A stretch of 64,000 nt of DNA from Amanita rubescens (taxonomy: Eukaryota > Basidiomycota > Agaricomycetes > Agaricales > Amanitaceae), in assembly GCA_015039365.1 (NCBI GenBank), contig WION01000087.1, positions 1 to 64,000 of the forward strand, given 5' to 3'. The notes under the pieces are model-generated. The model was not told the origin of the DNA. It did not search any database and saw only the letters and a list, made by a program, of their open reading frames with translations. The translations under genes were made by a program, and so were the position numbers. Position 1 is the first letter of the stretch, and each line of letters opens with the position of its first letter. This document shows, one piece after another, positions 21,554-32,998 of this stretch.

Positions 21554-22817
21554 CTAGACTAACCTATTTTCAACCTCGAACGCAAATGATATAGTCTTGC
21601 TCGATGAAAGGCGCACAAATTGAGTCTCTGGCAACTTTCGTAAAGCCGACTCACTGCATATTGGCGGCTGCCTTTCATCATAACTATAAATCTGTATAGC
21701 GACCGATAATTTTTTCAGGGCAGACCATCCAGTCTTCGTGAATAACTCGTCAAGCCTGCCCCATCCGTTCCCTGGTTTACAATCCACTTCTGTATCAAGA
21801 ACGACTTCAATCGTGATACTTTCGATGACGTTTTTGCTACGCATGACCTCAAGTTCAGAAGGAAGACGGAAAAGAGGATCGTCGTCATTATCTCTGACAA
21901 AAAGTTCCACGTGGAGGTTCTTGATGGTCTGCATAGAGGGTCGCAATAAGTCGGCAAAGCTGGTCCAGGCCGACGTGGGATTGTAGACTAGAAGAACGGA
22001 GATCTTTATAAACATGATGATCATAAGGAAGACCCCTCTTACAGGTAATGGTTACATTGATAAGGTGTCCACAGCGCTCGAACAGCTCCTGTAAAGCCTC
22101 GATGTCGTTAGTCCTGTCGAGAGCAACCGATATGTTGGTCAGGAAACTGAAGTCGAAGAGCGCTCGTCCTGATGGACATTGAGCTCTGCACATCTTGATC
22201 ACTGCCTCGCTGCATCGACCCCCGACTTCAAGGTGGTTCAGCTGGATTGAATGATCACGAAAGGCTGCGGAGAAGGTGTTGTCGACCCAGTCCACAGCCG
22301 TAAGACTTTCGATCTCCAATTTTTTGAGGTTGATGCACGGTAGGAGATCTGATAAAACGAAATTGTCGAGAGCAAACAAACGGAGGTGAGTGAGCGTTGG
22401 TAAATGTAACATGTGAAGCAATGCCGGTCGAAGAGGGTTTCTACTCCAGTCGAGTTTCTGCCTATTGTAATGCCGGACCCTAAGGCATTGCAACCTAGAT
22501 ATTTTTTTCAGGCATACTTGAATCAACGGGCTGGTGAAGTCCCGAACTGCGATGTTGTAATCTAATGTGCGAATGCAACGGGCAATTTCCGGTGTTGTGG
22601 AAAGAAGTCGTTCGAGCGTTGGAGTCGTAGAAGGAGGTGTCGCATGTTTGCCACCGTTAAGCACGACGGAAGCAAATATATGCTTCCTGCAAAGAGGAAG
22701 AAATGCACGGCAAACAAGAGAGCATGTTTTAACTGATACAAGATCTTCGGCGTCTTCGGCGAGAAGATCGATGATTCTCTCCTCGACCTCGAGAGGAAAA
22801 ATAGAATCGGTAGACAT
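21554..22817 (-). CDS. F-box-like protein with leucine-rich region
   Basis: The N-terminus (MSTDSIFPLEVEERIIDLLA, then LVSVKTCSLVCRAFLPLCRK) is the F-box-like motif typical of the large agaricomycete family; it would recruit substrates to an SCF ubiquitin ligase through Skp1. The following residues have irregular leucine-rich strands (LQCLRVRHY, LTHLRLFAL, LKKLEIESL). A 55-60 nt intron with GTAAGA donor (about 21982-22036) joins NVTIT to FYNPTSAWTSF; the frame then runs to 21554. Total is about 420 residues. The motif match is good, but substrate and function are unknown, as for most members. Confidence 0.8.
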
Positions 22818-23450
22818 GAGGATGAGAATACGTGTTCGTAGGGGGTGATTGTAGGAAAGAACGTCAGGTAGCTGAATAGCATCACGTGCTTACTAAGCAG
22901 AAAACCAGCAACCATAGGTCACTACGGTCCGGTTCAAGAAAATCGTTCTCATGAAGGGGTTCATTGCGAAACACTAGCGGGCTAGAAATCCAATGGCAAA
23001 TGAAACAGTGGATCTCTGGATTGTCATACCTCCTACCAATCTGCTCTGCATTTGACCATCCTACCACCCCCAACTCGCTCCTACGAATCCTAACTACTCC
23101 TCTTCTATGTGTCTTAGGTGCGGTATATAAATATAACGTGGGGTCCCTCAACGAGCCGCCGGCTCGAGATGACCGAGTGGGATGAAACAGTTGTGAACAT
23201 TGTCAAGCGTCATATTCAAAAGAATGGTAGCCAGATGCACCCTCACGCGGGCCTTCCCTCAGATTCGCCATGTCTGGAACAAGTATCAAACTTGGCCAGA
23301 AGCCACCGATAACTCCTTAATCATTGGCGTGCGATAAGAACACAATGTAATCATAACATTGGCTGAAATTTGCGTATCACATTACTTGAATCATGTACAC
23401 AAGAGTAAGCGCCGAGCATGACACTTACCACCGATTATCCTGAGCCAACC
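22818..23450. other. Gap with dispersed repeat copy 2
   Basis: No gene. The repeat at 23128-23385 occupies the right half. Confidence 0.5.
23128..23385 (+). repeat. Dispersed repeat, copy 2
   Basis: Longer copy of the repeat at 17645-17885, in the same orientation. One frame stays open for HIQKNGSQMHPHAGLPSDSP, and another reads RHVWNKYQTWPEATDNSLI, so the element may derive from a coding sequence with an indel. Confidence 0.75.
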
Positions 23451-24259
23451 TCAAAAAAAATCTGACATCCGCCGCGTCATCTCCACCCCAGAAGACCGGG
23501 CGAAGCTTATCGCACTCGGTTTTTGCGCACGAACAGTTATCTTCTCTATCCGTTCTCCAAGGGTGAAACACGCCGCACGCGTTATCTCCCAAACCATCTT
23601 CTCTAGCGTGAGGTATTCCATGCGATCCACATCCTTAGAACAACCAACCCCAATGAGCATTTGTACTCTGCCACCAGAAAACTCACCTTTGAGAGAGACC
23701 GTACAACGCTCGGATAGTCTATTGGCATTACATTTTCCCGTTCGTATACTTCCAAATTGACCACAACCCTCTGTTTCTCGAGTCTTTCAGGCTCATTGAC
23801 GCCTATAATGACTGAATAAGAGAGGTCCTTGACGTATACTTTCTTTTGAACCGCCGCCGCCCCAGCTTGGGGGGTTGCCTTCCGAGTCATCTCTACCGCT
23901 ATCCCGCCCTCCGCTAAAGGCACCAACTTGGGCAACTCTAAAACGACTCGAACTTCTTTCCCGTTTCCCCCCGCCAACTCGAAAGCCTTGTTCATAACCC
24001 CGTCAATCACCTGTTCGGCGCTTTGAAACCCGTTTTCTTCTTCCTGTTCCACATATCGCGTCACTGCCTTGGTCAAGCTCCCATAGTCTATGGTGTGTTT
24101 GACGTTATCAGATTGCCCGGCACGGGAGAGGAAGCCATCAGGAGTGAGGTGAAGATAAACGGATATGAAGGTGGGTTGAGGTCGACGACGGCCCCAAGCG
24201 TCCAAACCGATGTTGGCAGATAGACCTAGACGGTCAATGAAAATGATATCCGTTTCCAT
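23451..24259 (-). CDS. Dihydroneopterin aldolase with two tandem FolB domains
   Basis: Folate pathway enzyme domain. Exon 1 starts METDIIFIDRLGLSANIGLD at 24259. The first FolB-like domain spans about residues 5-120 (DYGSLTKAVTRYVEQ, SAEQVIDGVMNKAFEL). A second begins at VYVKDLSYSVIIGVNEPERL with RVVVNLEVYE. A single intron (GTGAGT to CTAAG, about 23650-23698) joins SLSK to DVDRMEYLTLEK, and the protein ends at 23451. The two-domain arrangement is like the FasA/FasB part of the fungal trifunctional folate protein, but no pterin pyrophosphokinase or dihydropteroate synthase follows. It lies 149 bp downstream of TPI on the same strand. Confidence 0.88.
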
Positions 24260-24407
24260 ATTGATGTAGGAATTCAAAGTTGTCGACTGGCATCGGTTGG
24301 TGAGAGAGTTACTACTACCGGAAAAGGCCGAATGCTCATTTTTTCTTTCTAGTACTAGTTCTTCTAACAAAAAACAAAATCTGAAGCCAGTAATTATCTC
24401 CTCCCCT

Positions 24408-25427
<1,020 letters not shown>

Positions 25428-26013
25428 GATGGGTGGAGATGGAGATGACGATCCAAGTCCCGAATGCAGCCGCGGACCCGGTTAGTTTCCTTTTTCGATC
25501 ATGTGCGTGATCGTGAACATATCAACTTTAGTCATCTGTTAGAGTGTCTGTGGGAAAGTGGTCTAATAGACCCATCCACTCAAGTCACGCATTTACGGTC
25601 TGTCTACGGGGGACTATCGAACGTCTTCTTTGTGTATATTTCGCATTTGAGAAAGTCGGGGTGTGGTTTGATGCGTTACGCGATGGCCGAGTCCCTAGTT
25701 CGTGTAGCGGCGGCATGAGCGAGTGGAAATGGCAGAAGACACTTGACAAGGCTATGGAAGCCTCAAGTATACCACGCTCCATGCCGCCGGCCTATCGCAT
25801 GCTCTCGGCGATGCCAGCCCGCCAGCTTACGGGCCCGATAGCGAATAGAACGTCTGCTGTGTAAATCGCATACCAAATATAGAAGTACGTTGATTCACTC
25901 TCGTCCTTTTACAGCGATTTCCGTCCGCGAAGGGATCGTCGGGTCATATATTATTTATCTCTGCCTATTAATAAATCTACTAAATCAATTAGCACAGGTC
26001 TGGTACTACGCTA
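25428..26013. other. Gap with a short repeat shared with 33.86 kb
   Basis: No complete gene. 25585-25632 matches 33854-33900 in inverted orientation and encodes THLRSVYG in a shared frame. Confidence 0.5.
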
Positions 26014-26999
26014 TTAAACGTCGCGATGATAACGATCGATATGCCTCCTGAGATGCTCTTGTCTCGACAACCGCTCGCCGCAATGAGGGCATTCGGGTCC
26101 AGTCTGGCTGCTATATGGGCGTCGAGCCGTCGGGGCGGTTTCACCGTGCACGCGTGCTATATGGCGCGAAAGATTGTGGTTCCTATCCGTTCTGTAATCA
26201 CATTGGTCACATTGAATATCACCAGAGCGTGATTGAGGGAGACCCGGTGGCCGTGGTGGCCGTGGTCCACCCTGCCATTGTGAAAATTGGGGTCCGGGGT
26301 TTGGGTCCGGTCCGGGGGCTGCTACGTGTGCATACTGAGGAGGAGGAAGTTGTGGGGGAGGATGCGGAGCCTCCCCGGCCTGATGTAAAGAATGAGGGTG
26401 TTGATCAACAGCCCGCCATTGTGAAAATTGGGATCCGGGGTTTTGTACCGGTCCGGGGCTGGTACCTGATATTGAGGCTGCTGAGCCTGATGTAAAGAAT
26501 GAGGTATAGGGGGCGGAGGATATGGATGAGAAGAGCTCGAGCCAGAGGGCAGATTGTGACCAGGTGGATAGTAAGGTTGTACACCCGAAAAGTATTGCCG
26601 GCTACCGTGTGGAGGTGGAGGCTGAAGGAAGGCCGCGTCCGCCGGATGTTCCCCGAAGGCGTACTGACGCTGACCACCTTGTGGCGGGAAAGAGGGGGGG
26701 AAGCTAGCGGGGGGAAACGGATGTTCGGGTGGCTGGGAATCTTGTCTGAATTCTGGAGGGGTATGTCCGGGGAGCCACAGTTGTGGGGGGGATGGTGCCA
26801 TGGATGGCGCCCTGGAATGTCCATTACTGCTCCCACCAAAGAGGGAGTCGCCGCTGCTGCCAAAGATGTCGGGGCCGCTAGTGGCAGCAGTTACGGGAGG
26901 GGGCTGGTTGGACGATGACCCGGGCCGGTTGCGTGGTGGCGCAGCAGCGACATAAGAGCCAAAGAGAAGAGCGGAGGTAATAGTAAGTGAGAGACGCAT
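26014..26999 (-). CDS. Secreted Pro/Gln-rich protein with two C-terminal C2H2 zinc fingers
   Basis: The ATG at 26999 starts a signal peptide (MRLSLTITSALLFGSYVAAA) followed by a Pro/Ser/Gln/His-rich region. The frame leading from 26999 stops at 26322, but a second frame continues the same composition (QFSQWQGGPRPPRPPG) and ends with two C2H2 fingers: CDQCDYRTDRNHNLSRHIAR at 26146-26211 and CPHCGERLSRQEHLRRHIDR at 26026-26091, both C-x2-C-x12-H-x4-H. An intron from GTACCA (about 26472) to TTTACATCAG (about 26385) joins the two frames in phase; alternatively a 1-bp deletion in an internal repeat shifts the frame. A further upstream ATG at 27047 is less likely. Signal peptide plus zinc fingers is an unusual combination. 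Confidence 0.6.
26270..26500. repeat. Internal tandem repeat in the zinc-finger gene
   Basis: Two diverged units, each running (minus strand) from CCTCATTCTTTACATCAGGC to CCCAATTTTCACAATGG, about 85 and 125 bp long. The unit nearer the start has one C fewer in its GCCCC run than the other unit, which is why the reading frame differs between them. Confidence 0.65.
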
Positions 27000-27054
27000 A
27001 TTCACAAAGGCCGGCTTTCTGAAATGCGGAGTATACAAGCGTGACACGGGTTAA

Positions 27055-27105
27055 GGAGACCAGCTCTGGGAGAAGAAGATTCCGCTTTCAATGGTAGCTT
27101 TTATA
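27055..27105 (-). promoter_or_regulatory. Core promoter of the zinc-finger secreted gene
   Basis: Minus-strand TATAAAAGC (27097-27105) is followed about 27 nt later by CCCAGAGCTGGTCTCC (27055-27070), about 56 nt before the ATG. The element is identical over 14 nt to that of secreted copy B. Confidence 0.6.
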
Positions 27106-30100
27106 CCGTCCATGGCAGGGTCGCTAAGCAGGTGGCGATTTCGGAGCAGTGCCCAATAACTGTTTCACCTGCCAAAGGTTGCGTTGCTCCAGTGGGTAGT
27201 TGTGTGCTAACACAGCCCTCACGCCAGACTGAGAGTCCAATCGATGGATCAAGTCAACGACGAATGGGTCGAAATGCACATAATTATAGAGGCTCGTATA
27301 GAGTTCGGCAAAGAGCCACGCGTTGGAGTATCTAGCAAGACCGTGGGCATCACGAAGAATACCGTCGTGCAGTGAAACAAAACGTTCCTCGCACCTATCC
27401 CGATGTCTGTGCTCATAGTGAGGATATGGTCACCGTTGTATCCTGAACAGCATCTGATCTCATCGGTGGCAATCCCTGGCAGAAACACGTTCGATTAACA
27501 TAAGCACAGGATGGAGTGTGGTACTATGAGCAGAATTTTGACGAACCTTATCTGAACATGTTCCTGAAACATTCTCCGAAAGAAATTCTTGATAAGAATT
27601 TATTCGCGCTAATTGAGGTACTAGTTTCGCTATCGGCAGTTTAACCTCCGCACCCTGTGACTGTCATTGAATGTGAGCGGAGACTGGGGTGCGAAAATAT
27701 GCCATGAGCGTCCGACTTTGAGCATGTAAATTAGGAAAAGGTACGCGCCGTGAGGTGATTGGAAAGCCTGTGCACGCTCATAATGGTGTGTTGCAATCGT
27801 TTCCAGGTACTCGTTTGTGTCCACTAGCACAGGTTAGGCTAGACGAGAAAAAATGGGTGAGTGATCCATACATGGGGGTAGCAGATTTTAGAATCGGCAG
27901 ATCTAGTTTACGAGCCGAACATATCGCATGACAGGCACGAAAGTCAATGTATCTTCTGAGGGCTTGGTATTTATCGAATCTCCATTCGCTTGATGCTGCG
28001 AGGGTGGCGATTTTGAATGTAATTCAAAGTGGCAGCGTGACGCGTGACTTATCGGAACCGACCTGCTGAAATTCAACGAGATCTACGTTTGGTTCTTCAG
28101 CACGTCTATTAATCCAAGATAGAACTTATCTGAAACCAGACTCGCAACGACACTGAAGGTTGAAGCTGGAGAATCTGATTTGAATGCTTATTTGGCGTGG
28201 GTTCATGTCAGCCCAGTTAGGGCAATAACTTATTGTTGCCACCATCGCCGCCCACTGGCGATTGAACTAAATATAGAATATACGCGTATCTTCTTCTCTG
28301 CCCGAGAAACCCGAGAAGCCCGACGATAGCTTGGCAATCCGATTTGAATGCTCATTTGACCTGGGTTCACGTCAGCTATGTGACAATGTCAGGGCATTGT
28401 TTCCACCATCGCCCAATTGAGCTCATATGGAATATACTCGTACCTAAGGGTCTTCAAGAGCTAAAACCTGAACTATTGCGGGCACGAGGACCCCTGGTAG
28501 TACAAGATCCTCCGTTCCCACCGATTCTTCACTAATGGCTATTCTTGCGCCGAAAAGAATTGGCAATACACTGGCAGAGGACACTTAGCATTGAGACGGA
28601 CAATTCAGCTGATCAAAGTGGTGTGACTTAGTACATATGTACTTTTGTTGTATCTTTCCTGTGCCGACGCGGAAGTACTTTTTGTGGATGGCATTGACGG
28701 AGGTCTCCCTTGTCAATCAAATCGTAACGTTGATCAATAAGTTTCGGGTTAAGGCCTCGATATTTGGCTGGTTGGCAAATGCGGTGTGGGATGAACGGAG
28801 AAAGGTCAACTATCGTCAAGATCGTAGAATGTAGATTGCCAAGGGTGAGTTCTTCCCCATTCGTCCCTTTTATTTCCCTCGTTAATCGTGCACGAGGCTC
28901 GTCAGATGCCCCCAGAAACTCGGAAGCGCTTTCCCAATATCAGGAGGACGGGTTTGCCCGTCGTTGATTCTTTCTGAGGCCGTCTACCACTCAGACAATA
29001 TATCAGAGACGTCGAAATGCGGGAAACTCATAACGCAGGTGTGCAGCAAGTCCGAGTCGAAGAGAGAGAGGCCCGGGAATTCAATAGTATTGCGAGAGAC
29101 GTTGTTCGACGATATAAACCTACCCTTACGCCGAGGGGATAAGGTAGCTAGTATAGAAATATTGATGTATGTAGGTCGAAGCGCTTGACGTGTGTAGGTA
29201 GTAGTTGCGACGTGGTGTATTGATAGATGACAAACCTAAGTCGACTTCGTTGGCGTGTCGCGCCGTCCAAAAGAACTAGCCAGGGTGCGTATCGAATACT
29301 TGAGGTGCAAGTGAACGAGCGCTAGCGCTTCCGTCGTCCAACTTGAATATTTGAATCGTAGGTAGACCGTAGTAGACCCGCAGCGAAGCGATCGTCGAGT
29401 AATCTAAGGAAGAAAAGAAGTAACGATTAATATAGAGAGAGAAAAAACATGCAGTCCATAATCATCCATCCCTTCATCATCGACACGCGAACCGGCTTCA
29501 ATTCTCTTGAGGCGACTTGTTCGAGGGAAAAGAAGGGTTAGCGTCGAGCCAAGGACAAGAGAACGTGTCAGGCGATAAGCGTGTGAAGGTATATGTGAAG
29601 ATTTCGATACGATGAAAACTTAAGGAGAGTCCAATTACCTTGCGCAGCAAGGTCATTTCCCGGGGTCTACGCATTTCAGCGCTCAGATGTCAGTTTTGGG
29701 GAAAGAATCGTTCACGAGAGGAAATGGGATAGACTTTACTTGAGTGGGTCCTTGAGTCAAAACGGATGGGCGAAGCCCCGAGGGACTCCCGGCCCGAAAC
29801 GCGGGGGTCGGCAAAGCGAGCTGTGAGGGTGGGCAGGCACCGAGCAGGTCAGCCTTTCGACTTTTGACAGCGCGTCGGACTAAGAAGGAGGGAAGACATC
29901 TGAAGGGCAGCTTAGAGTCTTCCTTAGTTCGGACCTGAGAGAGAGTGGCGGGTGGGGCGCGAAGAGGTCCGGAGGCTGTAACCGAGCAGCTCTAATGGCG
30001 CGTCACGAGAGCGAGAGGCTGGAGTTGGTCACGCGTCACGTCGGGTCTCGCCGTCTCGAGATGGCAGGAAAGAGAGAGCAGACCGTGGCACGGGCTGCAC

Positions 30101-30202
30101 AGCCACTTCGCTATCTCACACGTAGACTAGGCACGAGGTGGTACGTAGAATGTAGAATTACCAAACTTATCAATCTATTGGGTTACAGAAGCCGTTTCGT
30201 AA
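27106..30202. other. Long gene-poor gap with a local duplication
   Basis: Over 3 kb without a supportable gene. About 28180-28285 and 28340-28445 are diverged direct copies (TTTGAATGCT through ATGGAATATACTCG-like). 29700-30150 is GC-rich with short inverted GGGCGAAGCCCC-type pieces; it resembles transposon debris but I recognise no protein. Confidence 0.4.
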
Positions 30203-32998
30203 CTACAACCACTCTTTGAAAATGCGAATGTAAATCATCTTCACAATCTGGACCAACGCCATGTAACAGAAGAGGATTCCAACCAAAAATGGATAGAAGA
30301 TCGGATATGGATATTCCATTTCTTCGGCCCGCCCCAGGGGACTGTACGGAATCGCAATTCCAATTGCCGCAATCAGCATGGTTGTGATTGAGACGTGCTT
30401 GGAGGCATAACTCTGGATAAATGGCCACTTGGGCGTCCGAAGGAGATGTACAATGAGCGTCTGAGACAAAAGGCCTTCGATGAACCAATGTGTCCTGAAT
30501 GTGTTGATCGCAGCTTCTGACGAGTCACCCCGGATGTGGAAATAATACCAGCCGAGTGCGAATATACATATATCAAAGATGGACGAGGTGGGCCCTAGGA
30601 CTATCATGAAGCGTGCCAAGCTATCAATCTCCCATGGACGTGGTCTCTCAATCATTTCCGGGTCGACATTGTCCCAGGGGATCGTGCTTTGGGAGATATC
30701 GTAGGCAAGGTTCTGTGTGAGCAGCTGGATTGGCTGCATGGGGGTGAAAGGAAGCCAGGCTGACGCAACGAGGACGGAGAAGACATTGCCAAAGTTTGAA
30801 GACGCAGCCATCTTGATATACTTAATCGTATTAACAAACGTAATTCGTCCAATGCGTACCGCGTCGACAATAACGCTCAGTGACTTCTCTGTCAGAATAA
30901 CATCAGCTGCATCTTTGGCTATATCGGAGCCTGAGTTGACCGAGATGCCACAGTCAGCTCCACGCAAAGCAGGAGCGTCGTTGACGCCGTCACCGAGAAA
31001 CGCAACGCGCAGGCCATTAGCCTTGAGGCGATTGACGACTTGATATTTCTGTATCGGAGTGAGCTTCGCCAACACCTTGCATCGCAGGATGGCTTTGTCG
31101 AATTCATCTGGTCCCAAGACGGAGAGGTCGGCACCGGAGATCACTTTCATATCAACTTCGTTGTTCTGAAGGATACCAAGGTCACGGCAGACTTTGATTG
31201 CCGTTGCTAACGTGTCACCTGTCAATACTTTTGTCTCGACTCCCAAAGCAGCCAATTCATCGATGGCTGGCTTCGCATCCTTCTTGGGCGGGTCATGGAA
31301 CGCAACAAAACCTTCGCAGATCAGGTCAACCTCGTCCAAGGGAGACGGCGTCTTGGTTTGGGCTGCGTAATACGTCCGGGTCAACCGACGTGTGGCAACA
31401 CCAATGACACGGTAGCCTTGCTTGTTCAATCGGTCTGCGAGAGCAAGGAGGGCTTGGGAATCAACGGGAGTGATGTTGTCTCCTACACGCATGGTGGTGC
31501 ACTTCCCAATGACTTCTTCAGCCGCACCTTTGCAAACGAGCGTTTTTCTCCCGTTGGCATCTGCTACGATTACCGTTAAGAGCCGACGCACAAAATTAAA
31601 GGGGATTTCAGCGATTTTGGTGGATTGTTCAAGCTGAGGCCCCAGCCGGAATTTATGTTCCTCCAGCGTGCCCGCGTCGATGATAGCGTGGTCGAGCGCA
31701 TTTTTTATCCCTGTCTGCAACGATGCATTAATGTAGGCTAGGTCAAAAACGTGTGCATCTGTCTCCCCGCTGGTATTGACGAACGCAGCAATTTTCACTT
31801 CGTCCTCAGTAAGGGTGCCAGTCTTATCGCTGCAAAGAACATCAACGGCACCAACATTCTGGATGGCATCCAAACGCTTCACAATCACTTTCTTCTTGGC
31901 CATGACCAAGGAACCGCGTGCCAGATTAGCATTGACGACCATGGGCATCATTTCGGGCACGAGACCAACCGCTACCGCAATGCAAAATAGTCCTGCCGCT
32001 TCCCAATCGTGTGAAACAAGGCCTTCGATGACAAACACGATCGGCACCATAACAACCATGAACAAGATCAGCAAGAATGTCACCCGTCTGATACCCGTCT
32101 CGAAAGCGGTGACAGGCTTGCCTTGATTAAAGATGGCGGTCATGGCTGCCACATATGTCTTGTCCCCAGTTGCAATCACGATAGCCTTTCCTAACCCGCT
32201 GACCACGTAACTGCCCATGAATAATAAATTGGGGGCATCAAAAGCGCGCGTAGCCCGGGAAATTCCTTCAGGTGCTGGTGTCTTTTCAAGTGGCAGATTC
32301 TCGCCAGTGAGCGAACTCTGGGAGACAGTGAGCATATTGGCCTCGAGCAATAGACAGTCCGCAGGTGCGACATCCCCGGTGGTAAGCACGACGATGTCAC
32401 CTGGAACGACTTGTTTGCGGTGGATGGTCTGGAGTGTCCCTGGCTTAGTAGCGTCTTCCCGGCGCAACACGTCACATTCAGCTGTGATGAGCTCCTTCAA
32501 CGAAGCAGCGCGTCGAGTTGACTTGTACTCCTGTATGAAGCGGAGACCAACGCTAAGAGCAACCATAACAAGAAGGATGGAAAACGTGGAATCATCGCCC
32601 GTGGCAATGGCAATGACAGCGAGAACGACCAACAATATGTTGAATGGATTCAGCAGGGCGTTTAGCAAAAGCCACCACCACGTCGGAGGCTTCACGTTCG
32701 AAAGCTCGTTGGGGCCTTTCTCCTTCAGCAATTGGCAAACCTGCGGGGTTTCAAGTCCCTCTGCAGTCGTATTGAGACGCTGGAGGGCATGCGGAATACT
32801 CGTGTGCGACCAAGTGCCCAACGAAGCTAAGGTGCTTTCCTCCTCTTCCGATAGCTCATCTAATTGTATGTGACTTTTTTTCTTTTTAAACGGGACCAGC
32901 TTCTCTAGAGAAGCCCAAAGGCGCTCGAGGAACGAGGCTTTCTGGAGCTTGACGCGGGATTCGACGTCAGAGTACGATGCGAAGTATGTGGATGACAT
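30203..32998 (-). CDS. MgtA-type (P3B) magnesium-transporting P-type ATPase, intronless
   Basis: A single frame of 931 residues. P-type ATPase features in order: cation-ATPase N-terminal region (about 60-100), first membrane helices with TWWWLLLNALLNPFN, the actuator motif SLTGE in TVSQSSLTGENLPLEK (about 230), membrane segment AVAVGLVPEMMPMVV, phosphorylation motif CSDKTGTLTEDEV (Asp about 395), KGAAEEV nucleotide region, TGD in VLTGDTLATAIKV, and the hinge GDGVNDAPALRGAD. Four further C-terminal helices follow. VGLVPEMMP and VIVKRLDAIQN are the signatures of bacterial MgtA/MgtB magnesium importers rather than fungal Ca2+ or H+ pumps. Expected in the plasma or an internal membrane. The absence of introns over 2.8 kb contrasts with neighbouring housekeeping genes and fits origin by transfer from bacteria, though the family is known from some fungi. 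Confidence 0.93.
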   Translation of the reverse strand: MSSTYFASYSDVESRVKLQKASFLERLWASLEKLVPFKKKKSHIQLDELSEEEESTLASLGTWSHTSIPHALQRLNTTAEGLETPQVCQLLKEKGPNELSNVKPPTWWWLLLNALLNPFNILLVVLAVIAIATGDDSTFSILLVMVALSVGLRFIQEYKSTRRAASLKELITAECDVLRREDATKPGTLQTIHRKQVVPGDIVVLTTGDVAPADCLLLEANMLTVSQSSLTGENLPLEKTPAPEGISRATRAFDAPNLLFMGSYVVSGLGKAIVIATGDKTYVAAMTAIFNQGKPVTAFETGIRRVTFLLILFMVVMVPIVFVIEGLVSHDWEAAGLFCIAVAVGLVPEMMPMVVNANLARGSLVMAKKKVIVKRLDAIQNVGAVDVLCSDKTGTLTEDEVKIAAFVNTSGETDAHVFDLAYINASLQTGIKNALDHAIIDAGTLEEHKFRLGPQLEQSTKIAEIPFNFVRRLLTVIVADANGRKTLVCKGAAEEVIGKCTTMRVGDNITPVDSQALLALADRLNKQGYRVIGVATRRLTRTYYAAQTKTPSPLDEVDLICEGFVAFHDPPKKDAKPAIDELAALGVETKVLTGDTLATAIKVCRDLGILQNNEVDMKVISGADLSVLGPDEFDKAILRCKVLAKLTPIQKYQVVNRLKANGLRVAFLGDGVNDAPALRGADCGISVNSGSDIAKDAADVILTEKSLSVIVDAVRIGRITFVNTIKYIKMAASSNFGNVFSVLVASAWLPFTPMQPIQLLTQNLAYDISQSTIPWDNVDPEMIERPRPWEIDSLARFMIVLGPTSSIFDICIFALGWYYFHIRGDSSEAAINTFRTHWFIEGLLSQTLIVHLLRTPKWPFIQSYASKHVSITTMLIAAIGIAIPYSPLGRAEEMEYPYPIFYPFLVGILFCYMALVQIVKMIYIRIFKEWL

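Noticed and set aside
32217..32873. Plus-strand frame of 218 residues inside the ATPase gene
   Set aside because: Antisense shadow of a well-supported ATPase; Ser/Arg-rich translation typical of reverse-strand artefacts.
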